The position numbers and the translations under genes are program-made. A stretch of DNA of 64,000 nt from Bicyclus anynana (lineage: Eukaryota > Arthropoda > Insecta > Lepidoptera > Nymphalidae): positions 16,172,292 to 16,236,291 of the forward strand of contig NC_069094.1 of assembly GCF_947172395.1 (NCBI RefSeq), given 5' to 3'. Of this stretch, positions 31,598 through 41,870 are shown piece after piece. The notes under the pieces are model-generated. The model saw only the letters and a program-made list of their open reading frames with translations, did no database searches and was not told where the DNA came from. The number at the start of each line of letters is the position of its first letter. Position 1 is the first letter of the stretch.

Positions 31598-32421
31598 TTT
31601 AGTGGTGGGTAAATTAATATTTTAAGGCAGTAACACTTTTGTATAATGTAGGGAGATTCTTTTGTTTTAGTGGCAACACTTTTGACAGTTGTCTTTTTGG
31701 CTGTCAGTATTTATGACAGTTTATGTTGGTTGTCATCACTTCGTAACTACGAACTGCTTGTAGTCGTGGTGTTAATGTGTGTGTTCAGTTTGAAGTTATA
31801 TCAACCACTATTAAACATCATCTGTCTTATAAATCTCCTTGTTAAACTGATAAATAAATTTAGAAAACCAAATAAACCAAGTCCATTTGCCGGGGCTCGA
31901 ACCGAGGGACTCGACTACGTAGCTGAGGTAGTTCCGAATACGCCACCGGTTGTCTTGTATGATATTGTGAATTTTGTAATCGGTATCGTCGCTGTCTAGC
32001 TTGTCTTTTAATTTGACGTTTTTTAATGTTTGACCCTCTAACCACTTCACTTGACTTAGTATTTTTTTATTTTCAATACTGTAGTTTCACTTTTTATTAT
32101 TGTTTATTTGCACGATTGCACGCACGACACAGGAAAACAGTATCCAGTAACTTTATTTTCGGGAGTTTTTCGAGTACAAAGTGATTTGTTTACTAAATTT
32201 TCAAACGGTTGGCGAGTATAAAGCGTTTGTGTTTATGCACTTTTTCACTGATTTAGCCGTCGAATGACGCTAATAACACTTTCACTTGCGTATTGTCCAG
32301 AGTTCTATACGTATTTCTTGAAAACAAGCGTAAACTAGCAGTTTTATAATTTTAAATACACTTTTAACACGCAGCCTACGTTACTGTCATCGCACCGCAG
32401 CGCCCTCTCCTCCTCCTCCTC
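31598..32421 (-). promoter_or_regulatory. 5' leader of the RTE-like element (probable internal promoter)
   Basis: About 820 bp between the upstream target duplication and ORF1. It starts with GGA repeats followed by GGGCGCTGCGGTGCGATG. LINEs carry their promoter inside the leader, but no TATA or initiator can be picked with confidence. A tRNA-like B box (GGTTCGAGCCC) lies at about 31893-31903 on the element strand. Overlapping open frames of 60-79 codons (31811-32050) begin only at GTG and are not convincing genes. Confidence 0.6.
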
Positions 32422-32436
32422 CTCACATAAACTATA
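32422..32436. repeat. Target-site duplication, right copy
   Basis: CTCACATAAACTATA, identical to 27708-27722. It abuts the GGA-repeat 5' end of the inserted LINE. Confidence 0.93.
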
Positions 32437-34395
32437 CTGTTATATATATACTGACAGGCTACTGTTAAAATGCCTATTTCTTTAAACTTTTGACGAAGGG
32501 ACTCGCGTGATTTTAGTTGATATATTGCTCGAATTGCTCTTTTTTGAAGTACAAATATAGAATGTATATCAGCAGCCTTGCCCCACAACAAAATACCGTA
32601 AGACATTACGCTGTGAAAGTACGCAAAATAAACAAGTCTAGCTGTATCAACATCAGTAAACTGTCTTATTTTTCTCACTGCAAAAGCAGCTGAGCTGAGT
32701 TTACCTGACAGTTTTTCTATATGAGCACCCCACTGAAGTTTAGAATCCAAGGTCACTCCCAGGAAAACTGTGGAATTCTCTATTTCTAGTGTTTCACCAT
32801 TGATCATTATAGACTTATCTAATTTTATAACATTTGGTAATGAAAACTCAATACATTTAGTTTTCTTTGCATTTAAAAGTAAGTTGTTAACAGTGAACCA
32901 ATGCGACACATGCGATATGGCACGGTTTACATCGTCGGAATTATCTTTACTTCTGTCACTCTTAAAAATTAGGGATGTGTCGTCAGCAAACAGTACTATC
33001 TCACAGATGCCGCTAACATGGTGTGGTAAATCGTTTATGTACACTAGGAATAGAAAAGGACCCAGAATTGAACCCTGTGGGACGCCCATTGTGTTAGAAA
33101 AACCGCGAGACTTTGAATCATTTATGCATACCTTTTGTGTTCTATCACTAAGATAAGAGGCGATGAGATCGAGTGCAACACTTTTTATGCCATAGTGGCT
33201 TAACTTAAGTAAAAGAATGTTATGGTCAACACAATCGAATGCTTTGGACAAATCACAAAATACACCAATAGCATTCTTAGCATTTTCCCATGCATCATAT
33301 ATATGTTTTAAAAGTTTAGCACCTGCATCAGTTGTACTGCGACCTTTAGTAAAACCATACTGTTCAGGGTGAAATAAATTATTTAAATTAAAATGACTTA
33401 AAAGTTGATTTAAAATGATTTTTTCAAAAACCTTACTAAGTGTTGGCAGTATTGTAATTGGTCTATAATTATTAACATCAGTTTTGTCACCTGATTTAAA
33501 AAGTGGTAACAGTTTGCCATGTTTCATTAGGTTCGGAAAGATACCCAAATCCACGCATTCATTAAAAATAATAGCTAAGTGGGGAGCAATGACATCAATG
33601 ATGTTAGATATTACTTTCACTGACATGCCCCACATGTCTCCAGTTCTTTTTAATTTTAACAGTTTAAAAGTTTTTTTAATGTCTGATACAGTTATATGAT
33701 GAAATTCAAAAAGAACGTTGCACTCTTTAACATGGCCTCTTAATATCCTCTGGGCTTCCGTAGCAGAAGAGTCCAGTGAATCTGTTAACAAGATAGGAAC
33801 ATTCTGGAAAAAGTCTTCAAAGGCATTAACAACCTCGTTATCGGTGTTTATCTTTTTATCATTGACAATTAATTCAAAACTCATATCACGTGGTCTAATT
33901 TTGCCTGATTCTTTATTAATTATGTTCCAGGTTGTTTGTACCTTGTTTTCAGATTTTATTATTCTATCTTTGATATGTAATGATTTTGCAAGAATACAAA
34001 CACGTTTGAAAATTTTTGAATAGTTTTTTACATGTTCTAAATATGTTCGCGTTTGATTATACTGTTTCTCCTCGTACAACTCGTACAATCTGTCTCTACT
34101 TTTGTAAATGCCTACAGTAGCCCATTCGCTAAACTTTAATTTTTGAGTAACATTAATACGTTTAAAGTTAAAAATTTTACAAAACTCTTTGTCTATTGTC
34201 TTGAACAGCGTACCAAATAGCCTGTCTGGGTGACTATTTTCAAATGAAAGACTTGGAATTTTAGAAGAAATTATGCTTTTAAATCGCTCTAATTTGCCTT
34301 CAGTTATCGGCCTATACTTGAACCATTGGTTGCTATTGGATTTATTGTTTAAAATAGTTATTATTTGACCACTGTGATGACAGAGCCTAATTTAT
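32422..34395 (-). pseudogene. CR1/Jockey-like LINE ORF2, reverse transcriptase part
   Basis: Open from about 34395 to the insertion point. Reverse transcriptase landmarks in order: LFKSGDKTDVNNYRPITILP, LSKVFEKIILNQLLSHF, QYGFTKGRSTTDAGAKLLKH, GVFCDLSKAFDCVDHNILL, GVPQGSILGPFLFLVYINDL, EIVLFADDTSLIFKS (active site FADD), LLLNAKKTKCIEF and VFLGVTLDSKLQWGAHI. The catalytic residues survive, so decay is modest. The frame ends where the RTE-like element entered (after NSIVYVR); the next residues read from insert DNA are an artefact (Arg-rich from the GGA repeats). Its upstream join to the endonuclease is broken by a frameshift and stop near 34400. Confidence 0.92.
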
Positions 34396-34401
34396 TTATT
34401 A

Positions 34402-34974
34402 TCATCTTTTTTCAATCACACAATTGTAAAATATATTATCCAGACATGTCCCTGAAGTAGCCGTTATCCTAGTAGGTTCATTAAAAGCATGAGTCAAATC
34501 AAAACATTTGAATAAGTTAAGAAATCCAACAGACTTTGAGTTTTCTGTTAGAATATCAACATTAAAATCGCCACAAATCAGTATTTGTTTGGAAGATGTG
34601 CACAAACGTCTCATTACATCCTCCATTACCTCTTCAAATTGATCAAAGTCAGCAGGAGGGGGTCGGTACACGCATACTATAACAATTCGTTCCAACTCCA
34701 CACAAGATAGTTCAACAATGCATTCCACAGAAAGACTAACTATGTCTTTTCTATCCTTGTATTTTAGGTTATTAAGTAAGAGTATTAAAGAGCCACCATG
34801 TCCAGCCCTTCTGGAGAATACACTTGACAATGAAAAATTTTTAATATCAAGTACTGATAGTTGTGACTTTATGAGCCAGTGTTCCGTAATACATAAGATG
34901 TGTATATTTTGGTGTACAATGTTAAAGTTACAGTGCACCTCCGTTGTCATATTTATAAAGAAATAATGCCGCAA
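34402..34974 (-). pseudogene. CR1/Jockey-like LINE ORF2, endonuclease part
   Basis: Frame of 190 codons ending in a stop at about 34402. Apurinic-type endonuclease landmarks: FNIVHQNI, HILCITEHWL (metal-binding Glu), VCVYRPPPADFDQFEEVM, ILICGDFNVDIL and TCLDNIFYN. The distance from HQNI to HILCITEHWL is too short, so roughly 20 or more residues of the N-terminal lobe are deleted. A frameshift around 34400 separates it from LCHHSGQIITILNN of the next frame. The 5' end of the element is missing; a MITE-D copy begins exactly where homology stops. Confidence 0.88.
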
Positions 34975-35184
34975 ATGATGTAAGAAGAAAAAGAGGTAGA
35001 TAGGTTATACGCGGACAGCAAGTGGCACGTTAAAACTATGCTATTTAGCAAACCTGAGCTCAGTCGCCGCACTGTCATTCACCGTTGACAACGCTACTGA
35101 AATATTTTTTCGTGTGTTAGTTGTAAACATCGTATGTGGTTTATGTAACCTATCTACCTTTTTTTTCTTCTTACATCATTGAGT
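34973..35184. mobile_element. MITE-D, reference copy, about 35-bp inverted ends
   Basis: ATGATGTAAGAAGAAAAAGA...GGTAGATAGGTTA is mirrored at the right by TAACCTATCTACCTTTTTTT...CTTCTTACATCAT. The core has GGCACGTTAAAACTATGC, AGCAAACCTGAGCTCAGTCG and TTGTAAACATCG. About 212 bp, non-coding. The family recurs at 25886 and 63148. Confidence 0.85.
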
Positions 35185-36861
35185 GTCGCACAGTTTACGA
35201 AAAGGTTTATTTTGTCAAGAGTGTAAAAATAGAATAGATTTTTAGAGTTCGTTACTGGTGAGGAGGATGTCACGTTATGTTTGTTACAATCATTATAATG
35301 TTACCGTGTTTAATGGGTGGTTTCATGAACTGTCTCCGTGAATACGGTACCCGTTTTAAAGGATTCGACAAAAAACTATGCTTTGTTCACACATAGGCAC
35401 CGTATAACGTTCAACGTATCCGTCGTTACTGGATAAGATTTCAAGCAAATTCGCAGTTCACCTCCGCTATTCTACCAGGAAGGTCGTGTTGTATTGGTGC
35501 CCGCCGACCCCCTCACCCCCTCACCCCCGCACCGTTTCTATCCGGTAAAATCGTACTTACTTTTACAGTTATATCGATTATAATAATTGAAATAAGACGT
35601 AAGGAACAATTTTCCTAAAACCGCTTTTCACGAATAAAGTCACAGGAATCAGTTAGGTAGTGATAAATAAATCAACCCAACGCCATTCAGTATAACCAAG
35701 AACACTTACAAAAGCATCAATAGTGAATGGAATAAAATAAATTGGGATTTTCCAATAGTCAGAGTGCAAGCTGAAAAGATCTAGTTTCTGAATCCTCCTT
35801 TGAAATTAAAACAAGATTGAATTACTTGTAGTTGGCTTCCCTTCTGGTATAACGGCTTAAATAGATGGAAATCTTTTTAAATAAACGCATTTTTGTTGCA
35901 TAACGACGATTAAAGATTTTCTAAACTCTGTAACGACCTAAGCCTGCCTGCCACATCACCAATCTCCCGCCAATATCCCTACCTACGATTGACAACTACG
36001 CCTTCCAATTTGGGTGGACATGGTACCGAATGTGGCCGTATTGTTTCTTACAAATTTCTGTTTAATGAATAACGTTCTGTTTTAATAATTTTACATTAAA
36101 AATCAAATTTCAGGCAATAATATTAACGCAACACTAGTAATACCGAATAATATTAAATTCCACATGACAATGCATTTTTAAAGTACTTACTATGACCTTT
36201 TACGAAAATACTATCAAGGAGTGCTTTAGTTTTTGTAACAAAATAATTATAAATATTGAAATCAAACACTATAAGTTGGATTATTCAACATGAATAATCC
36301 GTGATAACGATATAAAAGTGTTCTCGGAAATGTATTGAAATATCGTTCTGCGTTGTATAGAAGTTATTGAAATATAAATAACCAATGAATGTTGATGCGG
36401 ATTCGCTTTAACTTTTGTATTTTGAAGAGGGATAGGTTTTTTATTTTATTTATTTGATAGTACTCTCTGTTAAACGCATGAAGAAATCCAGTCATTATGA
36501 ATCTATTTGAATAGCCTACGATGACAGAATAGAGTGCCAGATCTCCCTCAATATAGGAGAGATGATTTTCAGCTTAGACCCACGACGCTGCACTAATGCG
36601 GGTTAACGGGTTTATAGTTATAACTTTTGATTCTATAACGACCATTATTATATTATGTTACAGTGTAAACTCTATATACCGACACTAAAGGGACTGGTCA
36701 TTATATGGCGTTATAGAGAGAAAATGTATGAGTAAAACTTTTTCACCAATACACAGTGATTATTTTTTACATGGTTACAGTAATTTTTAGCCAAATCGGT
36801 CCAGCCGTTCTTGTGTAAGTATAAATAGTGTAACTAACACGACTTTCTTCTTTTACATATA
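35185..36861. other. No gene seen; G-quadruplex-type tract
   Basis: Non-repetitive in appearance. GACCCCCTCACCCCCTCACC at about 35507-35526 gives three G5 runs plus a nearby GGG on the minus strand. A 39-codon frame at 35277-35396 is discussed in the findings. No exon could be supported. Confidence 0.45.
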
Positions 36862-37035
36862 AAATATTCGTCCGCGTAAAATTAATTCTTCACAAATCCC
36901 TCGGAAACCATGGATATTTCCGGGATGAAAAGTAGCCTATGTGTTAATCAAGAGTGAAATCTATTTCCATTCCAAATTTCAGCTAAATCGAGGAACAAAC
37001 ATACACACACAAACTTTCGCCTTTAAAATATTACT
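36862..37035 (-). mobile_element. H2 fragment
   Basis: TTCGTCCGCGTAAAATTAAT, CACAAATCCCTCGGAAACCATG, GGGATGAAAAGTAGCCTATG and ACTTTCGCCTTTAAAATATT. The distal CTAG end is lost. Confidence 0.7.
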
Positions 37036-37049
37036 GTGATAGTGATTCT

Positions 37050-37157
37050 GTACCCCTACTTTTCCTTTACCCTACCGCTAACCCTAACCCTACCCTACCC
37101 CTTCACTACCCCTATCCTACCTTCCCCTTCCCTATCGTACCCTACCTCTGCCCTGCC
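37050..37157. repeat. Pyrimidine-rich CCCTACC array
   Basis: Imperfect units of CCCTA/CCCCTA for about 100 bp on the plus strand. Downstream to 37396, GAAAGAATTTTTGAAATCGG and ATTATTAGTATAGATGA are the reverse of an H1-type start, so the array may be the interior of a longer Helitron-like copy. Confidence 0.7.
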
Positions 37158-37396
37158 CCATAAGTCTGTTTATGATGAATTTCGGTCCGACCTGTATGAC
37201 AAAAACTATGATAACTCTGCTAATACATACGATAATTATATAAAATTAGCCTATAGTACTCCTCGATAACGTAGCATTCTACTGGTGAAAGAATTTTTGA
37301 AATCGGATAAGTATTTCCGAAGATTACCCCTTACCCCATTTATAATAATAAGTTCCAAACTTACAAACTATACCTCTTTATATTATTAGTATAGAT

Positions 37397-38049
37397 GATC
37401 GGGACAGACGGTTTAAACCGCTTTCTTATTCAAAGTTAAGTAAGACCATCACGTTTTGAAGTCAGCATAATAATAATAATATCGTTTATTTGCAAGAATT
37501 ATTGTTCTTTACAACATTCAACTAAACATAGAACATAGAAAGAACCGTTAATATTGAATAGTTTGACCTAGGACCCCTCTCATCCTTAATGGAGGCTCGT
37601 GACAGTGAGCCGAATATGGGTGTTAATGATGAACGAAACATGAATATCTTATATACTACAACTATACTCCTAATTCTTTTTTAATTTCATTCAAATAATT
37701 TGCCCTTTTAGGTCAAAAGTGGTCAAATACCATCCATCATTGTCTGTCAGTCGGTCCTAAGTTAAGTCATTTAAGCTTTAGTAAGGCAACCTTACCAAAA
37801 CTTTTGACAGTGATGCGAGAAAATCGAATTAATCAAAATAAAACACTCTTTCTTAACCTCTACTTCACTTATGAACCTTTACAGAACTATATTGATTAAA
37901 ATACTTTATGAAAACATAGTATAGCATAAAAAGGCAGAAAATTTATGAAAATAAATCAAGAGCTACTTGTAATTCTTACGATTTTCCCGCCAAAACTAAA
38001 TAAATAATAATAATAAATATACTTAAACAATACACATCACTATCTAGCC
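37397..38049. other. No gene seen; SINE-A scrap
   Basis: 37568-37636 is a plus-strand SINE-A end (CCCCTCTCATCCTTAATGG, CAGTGAGCCGAATATGGGTG, TTAATGATGA). The rest is AT-rich. Confidence 0.5.
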
Positions 38050-38278
38050 CCAAAGTAAGCAGCAGAGTAGCTTGTGTTATGGGTGCTAAGATAGTTGATA
38101 TTATAATATTAATATACAATTATATACTACATATAAATACTTATATAATGTATAAATACACACAGGCACTGGAAAACACCCATGCTCATCACACAAATAT
38201 TTTCCAGTTGTGGGAATCGAACCCACGGCCGTGGATGCAGGAAGCAGGGTTACTACCCACTGCGCCACACGGCCGTCA
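38050..38278 (-). mobile_element. SINE-C, complete, tRNA-like head
   Basis: Read on minus it starts GACGGCCGTGTGGCGCAGTG (A-box region), has GGTAGTAACCCTGCTTCCTG, the B box GGTTCGATTCC and CACAACTGGAAAATATTTG. It continues TGGGTGTTTTCCAGTGCC, passes an AT-rich ATACTTATATAAT-type stretch and ends CATAACACAAGCTACTCTGC. The Pol III boxes look intact. It is the only clear member of this family in the window. Confidence 0.88.
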
Positions 38279-38663
38279 AAACTCTACTCGTACATATATA
38301 AACCTTCTCATAAATCCATTCAGTCATAATAAGAACCCAAATTTTGTAATAAATATTCTACATCTTAGACTCTAAAATTACAATGTAGTCTGACCAACAA
38401 GTACCGTACAATATGTTCCCGTACCCAGTACTTCCTTTGTTCTGGACTGGTCCGTGCACAGAATTCAAAAGTAAATCCACCGCCACGGAAAGGCGATAAA
38501 CATTTTAAATTCAATCGTTTCAATGTTCCCAATTTTGAGTGAATTAAACTGCAATCGAAATCTTTTCATCTCTTTGTCCGTATTTACAGCCAAGTGTCGC
38601 TTTATCCCTCTGTAGTAGGGGCCTGTAACAGTCAGACATATTTCATTTTATGAAGAAAAGTTT

Positions 38664-38878
38664 TGACGACCTCCGTGGCGATGTGGTAAGCGCGGTTGGT
38701 CCGATTGAGGTTTTCTTTATTGGTCCAGGTCTGGTTGGTGAGAGTCTTCGGCCGTGGCTAGTTACCACCCTAGCGACAAAGACGTACCGCCAAGCGATTT
38801 AGCATTTCAGTACGATGTCGTGTAGAAACCGAAAGGAGTGTGGATTTCATCCTACTCCTAACAAGTTAGATTGCCAAC
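38664..38878 (+). mobile_element. SINE-B with deleted head
   Basis: Starts GACGACCTCCGTGGCGATGT and GGTAAGCGCGGTTGG, then jumps to TCCGATTGAGGTTTTC. The second half of the tRNA-like head including the B box is missing. The body runs through GGTGAGAGTCTTCGGCCGTG and GAAACCGAAAGGAGTGTGG to CTAACAAGTTAGATTGCC, with no poly(A) end. Confidence 0.85.
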
Positions 38879-39004
38879 TAGAGATGATTTCACATATTAC
38901 TATGTTGAGGAAACATGCTTTGTTCTTGGACGGTTGAGGTTCTGGACCCTTGAAACCTGTTATCTTCCAAATCCACCAAAGTCCAAACTCCATAAAGAAA
39001 AATA

Positions 39005-39182
39005 CCGTGAGGACCCAGCATAGGTATCTATATGAGAATTTTCTTAATTCACGAAAAAATTTTAATGTGTGTGAAATATGGCAATCTGCACTGAGCTAGC
39101 GTGGTGAAATATTAGTCTAACTTCTCTCATTCTGAAAGGATGCTCAACAGTGAGCTGAATATAGGTTGTTCATGATGATGAT
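39005..39182 (+). mobile_element. SINE-A 3' half, diverged
   Basis: AGAATTTTCTTAATTCACG, TGTGTGTGAAATATGGCAAT, GCGTGGTGAAATATTAGTC, CTCTCATTCTGAAAGGATGC and AGTGAGCTGAATATAGGTTG, with a GATGATGATG tail. Confidence 0.8.
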
Positions 39183-40726
39183 GTCAAATATTCTTTATAA
39201 AAAAAAGGTAAGCAAAAAATAAGGTACTCGTAAGTGTGGCTATCTCAGGCTTTGAGTCCATTGGCGTTTTGTACTTTTTGTACGCGAGTCGCGCAAACAC
39301 TCAGCATCTCTTTGTAGGGGGGACCTGCTCAATTTCACGCTTCCCGACCAACTGTATTGATCCTGTAATAGAAAAGTAATATTTGAACCTTGCGACGTGT
39401 GAAGGAAAAGCCAAAGAACTAATAGCGTTACGGTATTGCAAGGTATATATGCTAAGTTAAAACTGATACTCAACTATTAAAATTCAAAGGACATGTACCG
39501 TATTTGTATGGAGGCTGGTCCATTATTCCGAATATCTTGAAAGAATATAAAATATAGGGCTTAAAACCTAAAATAAAAAAAATATTAGCTGCATTTTTTA
39601 TTAATTAATTAAAATGACATTTAATGCTTGTAACTCACATCCTGACTCAGTGATCTTCGCGTAGTGGCGTTCGTTTAAGACATTTCTAAAGCAAATTCAT
39701 TTTTAAGCAACAATTTTTGTCTTTTATCTGTAAAAATATACTATCAAGCCGCTTGTAAATTATTAATAATAAAGGCTATAATAATAATATAATATAACAA
39801 AGGCCCATTTTGAGACATGTCCTTTCATCCATAATCATTGTTGCAAGTTTAAAGAAAGCTTTTGAATTTGGTTTGTACCAATTTTTTTTGATACTATATA
39901 ATACTTTACAGCGTTGTATGTATTATCACAGACTAATAAAAATTTGTAAAAAAAAAAGATAGAACGATAGAAAGTAAAACAGTGTTTTAATTTTTTTATT
40001 GATATTCTTAAAAATTTCCTATGGCTACTAAACAAAAATTATACAAGTGTTGTTATCTCTTCGTTACCCGCATTCACAAAGGAAAGAATAGGTTTTAAGT
40101 ATTTATTATTTCTTATTGATTGCCTTAATTTATTTTGTACAAAAAAAAAACCGGTCGCTATGTTTTTTTGTTAATGAATTCATATCGCTGCTGGCTCTAG
40201 ATATTTTCAATAAATAAATCTTTATCATGTAAAACTTTAACTATAGCGCTTGTTAAAAGTACAGTTAACACTACCATATTTAAGGGGACCCTTAATCCTT
40301 TGACCTCAAAGTTTCCTCTAACTAAAAGTTTGCGATCTTGTAGACAGGATAACGTCTTTGCAGACATTTTAATCAAACTTTATATAGAACCCTGTATAAG
40401 CTTGATTACATCGAGTTTAAAGTTCATTAGGAAGGTCAGTTTTGAGTAATTATCCAATGGTGCAAATAGTAGGTGGATTATTTATCCAATGGTGCAAATG
40501 AGACCAACGTAGCAAGACTGTAATTGCTCCTTGGCCCAGTGAGTGAGCCTATGGGTAATACGATCTGGATTAGATTCCAGGACTTTGTATATAAACGTAA
40601 TTGGTAGGTATTGTTGAGCGTTTTTCGAGATATTGTATGATCAATAAGGAATTAGGAAAATTATTTTAACTTTGTGCCTCTAAGGCTCTAAATACGTATT
40701 AAAATTGGAATGAAATAGAAATGAAT
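39183..40726. other. No gene seen; one tRNA-like SINE remnant
   Basis: At about 40525-40592, TTGGCCCAGTGAGTGAGCC and GGATTAGATTCCAGGAC resemble A and B boxes of a decayed SINE. Open frames at 39240-39473 and 39835-40035 carry no motif. Confidence 0.45.
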
Positions 40727-40915
40727 GAAATTTGGAATGGAAATAGATTTTACTCTGAATTAACACATAGGCTACTTTTTATCCCGAAAAAATCCAAGGA
40801 TTCCCGAGATTTGAGAAAACCTTATGATTTTGATGGTAAATCCATGGTTTCCGACGGATTTGTGAAAAACTAAATTCCACGCGGACGAAATCACGGGCAA
40901 ACTCAAACATTTCAA
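40727..40915 (+). mobile_element. H2, 5' truncated
   Basis: TTTGGAATGGAAATAGATTT, ACACATAGGCTACTTTTTAT, CGAGATTTGAGAAAACC, a second GGTAAATCCATGGTTTCCG pass and CACGCGGACGAAATCACGGG. Like the 18.9 kb copy it shows two passes of the CCATGG block. The CTAG end is eroded. Confidence 0.7.
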
Positions 40916-41056
40916 CCTTAGTCCGCCTACTCACATTGCAGCAGCTTGGTGGGTCTAACCTTCAAATCTCTTACAGCAGGGAAAAAGTTTAAGCCTTGCG
41001 TTGGACCGGTAAATAGTACCCACCGCTAAAATACATAGATATATAAATTATTTAAG

Positions 41057-41518
41057 AATTTAAAATTTTGTAAAAAAATACCAATTTATATTATTTGTAA
41101 TATGTAATATAAATTGGTATAGATTTTAAATTTTTTTATTATTTTCAAATTATCAAATAATGGGGAATCTATTAAATAATAGTAAGTAAAATAATCGCCA
41201 CGATAAACGGAGAAATAAACAAATTTAGTCATATAAGGATTCTAAACAAAAGCAAAGCACTCAAGGAAATAAGTATTATCAAACGGAAATTTAAAATTTT
41301 GTAAAAAAATACCAATTTATATTATTTGTAATATGTAATATAAATTGGTATAGATTTTAAATTTTTTTATTATTTTCAAATTATCAAATAATGGGGAATC
41401 TATTAAATAGTAGTAAGTAAAATAATCGCCACGATAAACGGAGAAATAAACAAATTTAGTCATATAAGGATTCTAAACAAAAGCAAAGCACTCAAGGAAA
41501 TAAGTATTATCAAACGGA
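41057..41518. repeat. Tandem duplication of a 231-bp unit
   Basis: 41057-41287 and 41288-41518 are almost identical; I see one substitution (AAATAATAGT against AAATAGTAGT). Each unit contains an inverted repeat with 16-bp arms, ATACCAATTTATATTA and its complement (first copy 41078-41120). No frame spans the unit. Confidence 0.92.
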
Positions 41519-41647
41519 AATAAGACGGCTGTCAAAAGAAAGTGGAACGTTTGTCTTGCAGAGCAGGACTTTTGAAGCAGCCGTTCAGCCAAACGAAATT
41601 TAATGCCAACTACGCTTTATGTTTAGTTCTTGATCCTTTTATTTTTA

Positions 41648-41870
41648 ACCGACTTCAAAAGGGAGGAGGTTCTCAATACGGTCGGTATTTTTTTTTTATG
41701 TATGTACACCGAATACTCAAAGACGCGTGGACCGATTTGAAAAATTCTTTTTTTGTTTGAAACGGTATAGTCCCCATTTGGTCCCATTGCTATCATGCCA
41801 AGATCTGATGATGGAATCTTGGAGAAATTGAGGGTGTCTAGTGTGTTCGTAAACTTTTCCATTTAGTACT
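41648..41870 (+). repeat. R_C repeat, longest copy
   Basis: AACCGACTTCAAAAGGGAGG and AGGTTCTCAATACGGTCGG, then ATGTATGTACACCGAATACT, GTGGACCGATTTGAAAAATT, TAGTCCCCATTTGGTCCC and ATGCCAAGATCTGATGATGG. This order is common in lepidopteran genomes; which transposon it belongs to cannot be told from here. Confidence 0.65.

Larger units (their letters stand above)
27723..32421 (-). mobile_element. Full-length RTE-like non-LTR retrotransposon
   Basis: About 4.7 kb. On the minus strand the order is a leader (32421-31598), ORF1 (31597-30842), a 29-nt gap, ORF2 (30812-27864), a short 3' UTR and a tail of TTA repeats. A perfect 15-bp target duplication flanks it, and it splits an older CR1-like LINE. 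Both frames are uninterrupted and the catalytic motifs are present, so this copy is young and may be capable of movement. The clade is inferred: the apurinic-type endonuclease, the C-terminal RWEDDLK...WMRIAADRKQW block and the short-repeat tail suggest RTE, but the long coiled-coil ORF1 is unlike minimal RTEs. A T31 run (27829-27799 read on minus) lies in the 3' UTR. Confidence 0.92.

Noticed and set aside
31811..32050. Possible third ORF (79 codons) in the RTE-like leader
   Set aside because: Only a GTG start; an overlapping second frame is equally open; no motif.
32376..32421. Arg-rich C-terminus (RRRRRRGRCG) of the 32.4-34.1 kb frame
   Set aside because: These residues are read from the GGA repeats at the 5' end of the inserted LINE and are not part of the CR1-like protein.
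37050..37157. Interstitial telomere (CCCTAACCCTA present)
   Set aside because: Insect telomeres are usually TTAGG repeats. The array is irregular CCCTA/CCCCTA and lies next to Helitron-like sequence.
38205..38278. tRNA gene on the minus strand
   Set aside because: A and B boxes are good, but the sequence runs on into a SINE body and lacks a normal acceptor end; it is the SINE-C head.
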